Positions 56,700 through 64,000 of a stretch of DNA of 64,000 nucleotides are shown here, piece after piece. The notes beneath the pieces were generated by a model. That model did not search any database, was not told the DNA's origin, and was given only the letters and a program-made list of their open reading frames with translations. The stretch comes from Harmothoe impar (taxonomy: Eukaryota > Annelida > Polychaeta > Phyllodocida > Polynoidae). Each line of letters opens with the position of its first letter. Positions within the stretch are counted from its first letter, which is position 1. The translations under genes were made by a program, and so were the position numbers. The DNA lies in contig OX381720.1 in assembly GCA_947462335.1 (NCBI GenBank), positions 44,375,152-44,439,151 on the forward strand, written 5' to 3'.

Positions 56700-57290
56700 G
56701 GGTAAGTCTAGAGAAGTCATGATGCAGGAATGCATCACTCTTCACTTGAAGCACTATGCTGTCCTTAAAGGGCTAGTATAAAAAGGTCATGATGCAGGAA
56801 TGCATCACTATCCACTGGAAGCACTATGCTGTCCTTAAAGGGTTAGTATAGACAAGTCATGATGCAGGAATGCATCACTCTTCACTTGAATCACTATGCT
56901 GTCCTTAAAGTGTTAGTATAAAAAAGTCATGATGCATAAATGAATCGCTGTTCACTTGAAGCACTATGCTGTCCTTAAAGGGCTAGTATAAAGAAGTCAT
57001 GATATAGGAATGCATCACTCTTCACTTGAAGCACCATGCTGTCCTTAAAGTGTTAGTATAAAAGGGTCATGATGCATAAATGAATCACTGTTCACTTAAA
57101 GCACCATGCTGTCCTTAAATGGTTAATCTGGAGAAGTCATGATACATAAATGCATCATGGTTCACTTGAAGCACCATGCTGTCCTTAAATGGTTAATCTG
57201 GAGAAGTCATGATACATAAATGCATCATGGTTCACTTGAAGCACCATGCTGTCCTTAAATGGGTAATCTGGAGAAGTCATGATGCAGCAG
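56700..57290. repeat. 70-bp satellite with GCATGATGC-like core
   Basis: Eight to nine units of 70 bp (GTCATGATGCAGGAATGCAT, CACTCTTCACTTGAAGCAC, ATGCTGTCCTTAAAGGG). Two neighbouring units near 57121-57240 are identical. The core resembles sequence inside the hAT-like element at about 19960-20140. Confidence 0.92.
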
Positions 57291-57545
57291 GGTTGCATTC
57301 ATGTATCATGACAACAGATGGAAAACGGCATATTAATACACTATGCAGACTTTAATGGGTAGGATTATTCTCAAGGGCTGCATTCATGCATCATGACAGC
57401 AAAGGGCATGAATTCATTCAAGCATCATGCCGACCTTATACATTACCTACAAAGTAGAATTATTCTCCAGGGCTACATTCATGCATCATGACAGCAAAGG
57501 GCATGAATTCATTCAAGCATCATGCCGACCTTATACATTTAATAA
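57291..57545. repeat. Two-copy tandem repeat of about 95 bp, related to the 70-bp satellite
   Basis: CATTCATGCATCATGACAGC followed by AAAGGGCATGAATTCATTCA and AGCATCATGCCGACC occurs at about 57383-57441 and 57475-57536 almost unchanged. Confidence 0.85.
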
Positions 57546-58494
57546 CTATTGGTGGGATACCACCCTCAATTTGGGTCAAATTCCAGCGAAAATATACCCC
57601 TTTTAACAAGAACTTTTGGACTTTTTGGTTGGGTATTCTTGGGCTGTTCTCGGCCTAAAAACATACCCCTTTTGCCCCAAAATGGCCCAAAAAGGACCCC
57701 TAATGGCGGGTCCGGCCGGACCCACCAGTGGGGCCCAAAAAGCACCCCTTTCCCGAGATTTTGTGTACGCACATGGTTACTATAGATTATATAGGGAGTG
57801 GCCCCCCCCCCCGGGGCTTTGTGAGAGCTGCCTGTGATCGTTCCCCTACATGTATACATGTATGACGGCTTGTGAGTAGGACTCGCCTGCCGCGGTCTGT
57901 ACTGCTAGAATGTGGAGGGTGGGGTGTGAACAACTGGTGTGCAGCAGGCCGGATCATGCCGTGTCAGCATTATTATGGCAAGCGCCGACCAGACCTGTGA
58001 GCTATTGAAAGTTCAGCAGACCGGAATGAGCAGTGCATTCTGGGTGAGAGACGTGTGAAAAACATATAGAATGGTTGCAGGTAAGGTCTAATGCGTAAGG
58101 GGAACGAGCAGACGACGCAGGGTTCTGATCACGCTACAGCGGAGTGCAGTGCTGAGGGGTGGGAGACCACAGAGCCGCAAGGTTCTGATCAGCGGACAGC
58201 GGAGTGCAGTGCTGAAGTATGCGGGACTAGAGAGCATATGTATGTAGGGTGCAAAAAGCAAACGATGCAATGCTAATCCTATGGACGCGCAGATCACGTT
58301 GAAACCTTACGGAAAAGTGAACTCAATAACCATGGCCGGGGACTCCGTCGCCGGCCAATAACATTAGACGTTTTCTTTGGAAATCAAAATAACCACTTTT
58401 TTCAACAGTGGTGTGCATGCATAGTGTTTCATTAGGGGGGCTTAAATAACTAGAATTACAAGCCTTTCACTATGACTCATAATTCTTGAGAATA
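57546..58494. other. Non-coding region with a short internal duplication
   Basis: At about 58115-58160 and 58176-58220 a GGTTCTGATCA...ACAGCGGAGTGCAGTGCTGA unit is repeated. An interval at about 57640-57800 has several CCCAAAA and ACCCCTTT motifs and might be an old repeat. No exon recognised. Confidence 0.4.
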
Positions 58495-59313
58495 CACTGT
58501 AAAAAATGTGTGTTGCGGGAACATGGATAAAGCGTAACAGACATATATATTTAACACACTTGAGCGTGAACACACTTTTCTCAACATGTTTACACACTTT
58601 TTTGTCAAATGTGTGTAGAGAATAAAAGTGTTTACGATATACACACATTTTTATTGACACCAGATGGCACCACAAGCATTGTTTTTAAAATGTCAGTCAC
58701 AATTCAAGATTGTAGTTGCACTTTTGATCTTGTTTGGTGATTTGATATCAGATTTTAAACATGATAATGAAGTGTAACTTCAATGGATGCATGAATCTAA
58801 GAAGTTATAATCCCTTTGAAGACTGAATATCTTGTCCAAGGGAGGTCTAACGAATGTGGAAGGGATAGGACACCATTCCTGTGTGTTCAGATATAATATA
58901 AGTATATAATGTATGTGTAATTGAAACCTGCATAAGGTCATTCTGTACAAGGCATTGCTATGTAGGATGGCTGCCACAAGTTGCCACCATTGCACTGGTG
59001 GCTATACATGCTGTGGTTAATGTAATTTTGCCTGTTGGTGCACTAGGGGTATTCCAGCAGCAGCCAGTGCCAGGCAATGTTGAATAACACGCTTAATATA
59101 TTTAAACACTTCATAAAGCAACACACATATATATCACTTACACACTTTTTCTTACACACTTTACATTTTACACACTTTTTATCTCAACACACTTTTAAGA
59201 TTAACACACTTTTGACAAAAGTGTGTAGTGTGTTAAAAAAAGGGTGTGTAAAATAAATATACAAAAAAGTGTGTTACAAAAGTGTGTTAACTTAACACAC
59301 ATTTTTTAGAGTG
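58495..59313. mobile_element. TA-flanked 819-bp TIR element
   Basis: Ends CACTGTAAAAAATGTGTGTT at the left and, read inwards, CACTCTAAAAAATGTGTGTT at the right (19 of 20 match), flanked by TA. Subterminal regions are packed with direct and inverted copies of ACACACTTTT. No transposase frame, so non-autonomous. Confidence 0.85.
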
Positions 59314-59392
59314 TATGTAATGAAAAGAACACTCATAGATATGATTGATTTCACACTGCACTGGCCCTGGCAAAACCCCTTGTATAAGCCTA

Positions 59393-59620
59393 CCATTAAA
59401 CCTTTCTGATAAGTCAACATCCCTTATAAGCCGACCCCCTAGTTTATAAGCGAAATTTGGGCCCATTAACCATTGTTAAACCATGATTTACTTGATTAAA
59501 AACCTCCCTTATAAGCTGACCCTCCCCCCCCCCCCCCCCCACCACCTTTGAGGGAATGTTATAAGCCAAAGTAGGCTTTAAATCCCAAAATTTGGCCGGC
59601 TGATCAGAGAGGTTTTATGG
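59393..59620. mobile_element. TA-flanked MITE with CCATTAAACC/GGTTTTATGG ends
   Basis: Ends CCATTAAACCTTTCTGAT and the complement of ATCAGAGAGGTTTTATGG, flanked by TA. Internal CCCTTATAAGCCGACC and CTTATAAGCTGACC repeats; a C run near 59524-59540. Similar in style to the CCGTAAAACC elements. Confidence 0.75.
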
Positions 59621-60555
59621 TATAAGCTGTACTGCAGTTCTGACTCATGTACAAGTGGGCTTTTGCACGAGAATTTACTGTAACCAGATATTTAAATACT
59701 AAATTGGCCATTTAAAAATTTAAAGGAAGTAGAGGGGAAAACAAGTCATGGGCCAGCAGTCAAAATTACAGGTCATAAGTCGCCAGGCCAGTGTTAGTTT
59801 CTGTTATGCTATAATAGAAAAGATACCACATAAGAACATATAAGTTGAATTAAGGTTATTGCTTTTATTGGGGATATATCTACACTAAGAAGGGGAAAGA
59901 CATTTTGAAAGTATGGCACAATGTTGTATCTGTCTGAATCTAGTATAGCCTGCAATACCCACGGGCACTAGCATTGTAGGTATAGGATACAAGGGTCAGA
60001 AAAGCTTTGGAAAATGCCACCATTTGGGAGGTGTCACTTTGCCTCTCATTCCCCTGGCTATAATATTCAACATATAGACACATGAATTCATCAGTAATAT
60101 CGTATACATGTATACTATGAACCATTCATAATTTGAGTCATGGATTAAGTTCCATTTCCACACATTAGATCACTTTGATAGAGGTAGTCTGTGTATAGAC
60201 AGAAGATCTCCAACCCCTTGAAACCCACTGTTGATTGGTCTATACATTGCTATAATTACCTAATTCAGGGATGTAAGTCAGGAGAGGTAAAAAAACAGGG
60301 AGTCTAACCCCGAGGGGTGGGGGGATTCCAACTATAAGCATATTTTATGCATAATATAGCATATACACGCTTGTTTTTAACCGATCACGCTTATACAGTA
60401 TTGGACTTATATAAAAAGCACCCTTTAGTTCTGATTGATTTCTTTTTTTGGGGGGGAGGGGGAGGGCAATTATATTCAGGCCCCCCTCCTCTGTGATTGG
60501 GCCCCCCTGCCCCCCTCCCTCCCTTTTTCCTATGCCACTGTAAAACGGCCACATC
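59621..60555. other. Unassigned non-coding sequence
   Basis: No exon, TIR or tandem repeat recognised apart from G and C tracts at about 60446-60520. Confidence 0.3.
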
Positions 60556-60563
60556 ACTCCTGA

Positions 60564-60830
60564 GGCCCTCCCCGCCTCCCCTGCAGTCCCTCCCGGCCAG
60601 CAGAGCGCCCCCAAGACGGTCTCTTTGACCCTCCTGGAATGTTCCCAGTGGAGTCACTGGGAAGATTATAGGAGGGAAAAGAGACCGTCTTGGGGGCGTT
60701 CTGCTGGCCGGGAGGGACTGCAGGGGAGGCAGGGAGGGCCTAATGAGCACTGGGGGTGTGTTCCTAGGGCCTTATGATGGCCGGGAGGACTGCAGGAGAG
60801 GCGGGGAGGGCCTCAGCGATGATGTGGCCG
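60564..60830. repeat. Inverted repeat with 62-bp arms and a third copy
   Basis: Arms 60564-60626 and 60679-60740 are reverse complements (GGGACTGCAGGGGAGGC and GAGACCGTCTTGGGGGCG blocks). A shorter third copy in the right arm's orientation follows at about 60778-60828. Confidence 0.85.
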
Positions 60831-60839
60831 TTCCAGGGC

Positions 60840-62408
60840 CCTCTGCTGGTTGGCACCATTAATTAATAGAAAGATTGAACGTGTGATTGAGATCACACTA
60901 GACTCAGGGTCAGGTAGAGGTGTGAAGGGAAATGTATCATTTATCATAGTAAGAAAGAGAAAGGGTGCACTCTTGTATTAATGGGATTCTTAAAGATGTG
61001 ACCTTTGACCTTGATTTTGACCTTTTTCTGACCTAGATATCATCCTACACATAACAGAAATGGATTCAGCACCTTTGATTTACCCTAGTCCACTATCCAT
61101 ATCCATCCATTGCTCCCCCTATTATATCCTGGCTGGACCGTTTCGGATAGCATACCCAAATTGTGCGTCACAAGTCAGGAACTGACAACTACCTATAGGC
61201 CTGCACCACACAACCTATAGGTCACATGACGCAGGTGCCCTAAAAAAGTCACACCGAGTGAGGCAAGCCGCGCAAAAAAAGGGTATACTCGAAAAAAATG
61301 TGTACATTGACTTTTTTTTGGGGGGGTACTTGAGCCCAAATTCTAATTTTCATGTCCCCTGATATTGGCTATCTATGTCTTTTGTCCTCTCACGTCTATG
61401 TCCGACACACACTGAATAAAAAGCTCCCATGTCCATATTGTAAATAATTACCCCAGTAGAGAGAGGGGGATGGGGGTACTCACATTTCCATATAGTCTTT
61501 GTTGCGATACGTGCATTATCAGTGCAAAGTGAATCAGGGTTATCACAACACTGATCTGTTACACAAATAATATCAAGTAACCTCCCCTGTAAATTACCTC
61601 TAGTACTTACGTGTTTGATAGATGTCTGAAAAAAAGCGTCTCACCTACCCCTCCCATAGAGATAGCATTGGTTGTCACGAAATATCCAAATTTGGGGTTA
61701 TCGGTTATCTACACGCTCCCATAGAGCTCTATGCTGAAGCAAATTACCAGCAATTACTGCCTAATATTATTTTTCGTTTTTTAGGGGGTTACAGTAGGAA
61801 TTTGTAAAAAACAAATACACCATTAGATAGATATTGTGGAAAGTGATCTCATGACACCATGCAAGATGCAAAGAGTGAAATATTGACCAAATGGGAGCAA
61901 TTTCATTTTTTCAAGGAAAAGAGGTGTTCAGAATCGTCACACTTGACTCAGGAGGGACCCCGAGTCAATAAAGGAATGTACAGAAATATACAAAAGTTTC
62001 TGAAAAGGGAAATTCCAGGAATTCCTGGAATTCCAGGAAGACTTACATCTCTGAAGTCTAATTGTATATTTCACTTCACCCAATTAAAGCTCTCAGTACC
62101 ATAAACAGCCACTCATGGCCTGTCTTGATTGGGTGTAGAAATCTACATGATTGGCTTGAATAAGAACAATCAATAGAAAACTGACCCTTCTAACCGTAAC
62201 TCTCAGACAGCCTCCGCTTCATCTGAGAGTTACAGACATAACTATCTAAATCAGACTTCATCAGGTGGTGGTGTCTTATAATTCTGGGCATCATTTGTTA
62301 CAGTCAAGCTTTGATATTCCTTCCCTTCATAGTCTGACATACTTGGGACCTGCCATGGAATACATAAGCATATAATATGTTTCAATAGTCAGCCGCACAT
62401 ATAATTCT
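60840..62408. other. Region downstream of the second RUSF1 gene
   Basis: No exon recognised. Small palindromes: CCAGGAATTCCTGG near 62012 and AACTCTCAGAC...TCTGAGAGTT near 62198-62233. The gene's 3' UTR probably begins at 62408 and extends leftwards. Confidence 0.35.
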
Positions 62409-63449
62409 TTACACTTTTTTGCGCTGCTCCCAATTAGCTCTCCACTCATCTGCATTAAAGAGTGTGTGTGTAGTGGCCCATCCAGCATTCTTTAAACTCA
62501 AATGGAAGTGACGAAAGAAACTAACTGTCAACTTTCGAGAGTTTGTCAGTATGGCATGTTCATCACCTGAAGAACAACAGAAGGGAAGCATTAGTTCTCT
62601 TTCCTTCTAGTGCACCTCATGTACACCACATCCAATGATTGTCTGCATGTATTTGTACAACAATAATCATAGTATTCCTTGGTAGATATATTGTTGGTAT
62701 TAATTTCAAACTAATAGTCTTCAGGTCTACTTATCTGTGAGTTAGAATAGTATGTGTGAATTGATTCTGAAACCTACCTCCAGACACTGTTTGTCTCAGT
62801 GCATTCAGTTCCTGTGAATATTCTTTAGGATAACAGTAAATGGGTGTGTAGCAGTGGTCGAGTAGCTCTGCTTGCAACATGGCCTCTAGCTCATCATTCA
62901 CAGTGGCTTGTTCATGCAACACAATGGAGACTTCACCTGGAGTGATTGATATCGAACAATTCAACAGTCATCATTCCTAACTCAAACAGAAGTATTTAAA
63001 ACATAAAAGGATAACCACTTTCTAATAAAATAATGACAGTCAAAAGAAATCCTGCAAACAATTTCCTTACGTGTTTTTGGGCAGACAGTAAGTAGATAAT
63101 TAGCGTCTCCATATATGGAAGTCAAATGCTTCAATTCTGGATAACTGTTACAACAAAACAAAAAAAGTAATCAAAAATATGTTTTTTAAACATGCTTATT
63201 GAGAAAGCTTTTATAATTACATGTTATCAATGGAAAGTAGCTTCATGAGTACTTTGCTTGTACATGTATAAATACAACAGCACGGAATAAACAAATCTAG
63301 TGGTAGATGTATTTTCCTGAAACATATGCCAGGTGTATTTTCCTTAAATAAATGCCAGGTACGAAAGTGAATACTTTCTTAAATATCTTACCTTTTCACC
63401 AGTTTACCCAGGGAATATCCAAAGTTCACATGAAGATTTCTCTTAAGTT
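62409..63449 (-). CDS. Second RUSF1-family (DUF647) gene, last four exons
   Basis: Exons in transcript order: 63392-63449, 63071-63144, 62778-62936, 62409-62566 (TAA at 62409-62411). All introns are GT-AG and the frame is continuous for about 148 residues. The 58-bp and 74-bp exons have the same lengths and phases as RUSF1 exons 13977-14034 and 13671-13744, and the sequences align: FGYSLGKLVK with IKLGASVSELL, SYPELKHLTSIYGDANYLL with SYDDFQKLSTVYYGSKYLL, VSIVLHEQATVNDELEAMLQAELL with VHIALHTDAIVYDQLQACFQAEVL, and GWATTHTLFNADEWRANW with GWTTAHALLGAGEWRAEW. The remaining 5' exons should lie beyond the right edge. Divergence from the copy at 12-18 kb is substantial, so the duplication is old; no disabling change is seen. 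Confidence 0.92.
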
Positions 63450-63494
63450 CTAAAAGTAAACAAAGTTGAAAGTACTGATGCTGGTGAGAGCATA

Positions 63495-63890
63495 CCGTAT
63501 TTCCCAGTGTATAAGCCCGGGCTTATACAAGCACTGAGTAGAAAACTGACCAGGCTTATACACGGGGCAGGCATATATTGCTTTACCTGACGAAACACTC
63601 TGGTAACTTCTCATATTTTCTAGAATCATCTACTATTCCAACACACTTATATCTATATTTCCAATAATTTGCCTCCCAAATTAACCTACTTCTATTTAAA
63701 GGGGTTATAGACATAGCTTAGGTAAATAGGTTCACGAAGCTGAATAAATTATGTGAATACTCCAGGTAGAAGTCGAATTATGGCCTGAAATGTAATTTTT
63801 ATCATATACAACAGTAAGTCACCTTTCCCCCAGGCTTATACACAGGGCAGGCTTATACTCGGGCCCCGGCTTATACAAGGGGAAATACAG
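63495..63890. mobile_element. TA-flanked MITE in the second RUSF1-family gene
   Basis: Starts CCGTATTTCCCAGTGTATAA and ends with TTATACAAGGGGAAATACAG, with TA at each flank. Both ends carry further copies of GGCTTATACACGGGGCAGGC inside. It lies in an intron, upstream of the 58-bp exon. Confidence 0.82.
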
Positions 63891-64000
63891 TATATATGTC
63901 ATATCACTTCTGAGTAGCTTCGTATGCTATAACTAAACAATATGATACAACAAACTAACCTCATTCTTTTGGAAATGGAAAAATTAATCACTTATATTTT

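Noticed and set aside
63941..64000. A further exon of the second RUSF1-family gene at the window edge
   Set aside because: A GT donor-like site follows on the - strand, but no frame with the needed phase is free of stops and none matches the family.

Overview
This is metazoan nuclear DNA, judged by spliced genes with GT-AG introns, a promoter with ETS, E-box and YY1 motifs, a Penelope-like retroelement, a DIRS-type recombinase and many TIR elements. The proteins resemble their vertebrate orthologues closely. Together with the mass of minisatellites this suits a marine invertebrate; a cephalochordate is possible, but the species cannot be fixed from the sequence.

Genes. Three conventional genes are visible. 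(1) On the + strand, 6.74-9.88 kb, are the last seven exons of BRAP/IMP: the end of the RING finger, the UBP zinc finger, the coiled coil and the basic tail. (2) On the - strand, 12.18-18.15 kb, is a complete 13-exon RUSF1 (DUF647, 437 aa) with a recognisable promoter just upstream. It converges on BRAP. (3) On the - strand at the right edge, 62.41-63.45 kb, are the last four exons of a second RUSF1-family gene. Two of its exons have exactly the lengths and phases of their counterparts in gene 2, so the two genes are paralogues.

Mobile elements. A truncated DIRS/Ngaro-type tyrosine recombinase lies at 4.70-5.47 kb. A nearly intact Penelope-like element lies at about 51.5-56.6 kb, with a 669-codon upstream ORF and an RT plus GIY-YIG ORF. 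There is an hAT-like non-autonomous element at 19.76-20.76 kb, two TTA-type elements with G/C tracts on either side of RUSF1 exon 1, and at least seven TA-flanked pogo/mariner-like MITEs. Several long hairpins and tRNA-like SINE pieces are also present.

Satellites fill roughly a third of the window: a 27-bp array (1.2-4.6 kb); interleaved 21-bp and 20-bp arrays with a 2,217-bp higher-order duplication (20.9-26.4 kb); a 13-kb domain rich in ACCTGT/ACAGGT (28-41 kb) whose 41-bp arrays alternate in orientation and are roughly mirrored about 33.6 kb; 29-, 16-, 15- and 88-bp arrays (41.3-45.9 kb); a GTCGAC-rich block bounded by inverted G/C-rich ends (48.4-51.0 kb); and a 70-bp array (56.7-57.3 kb). 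Nearly all long uninterrupted reading frames in these regions come from repeat periodicity and are not genes.
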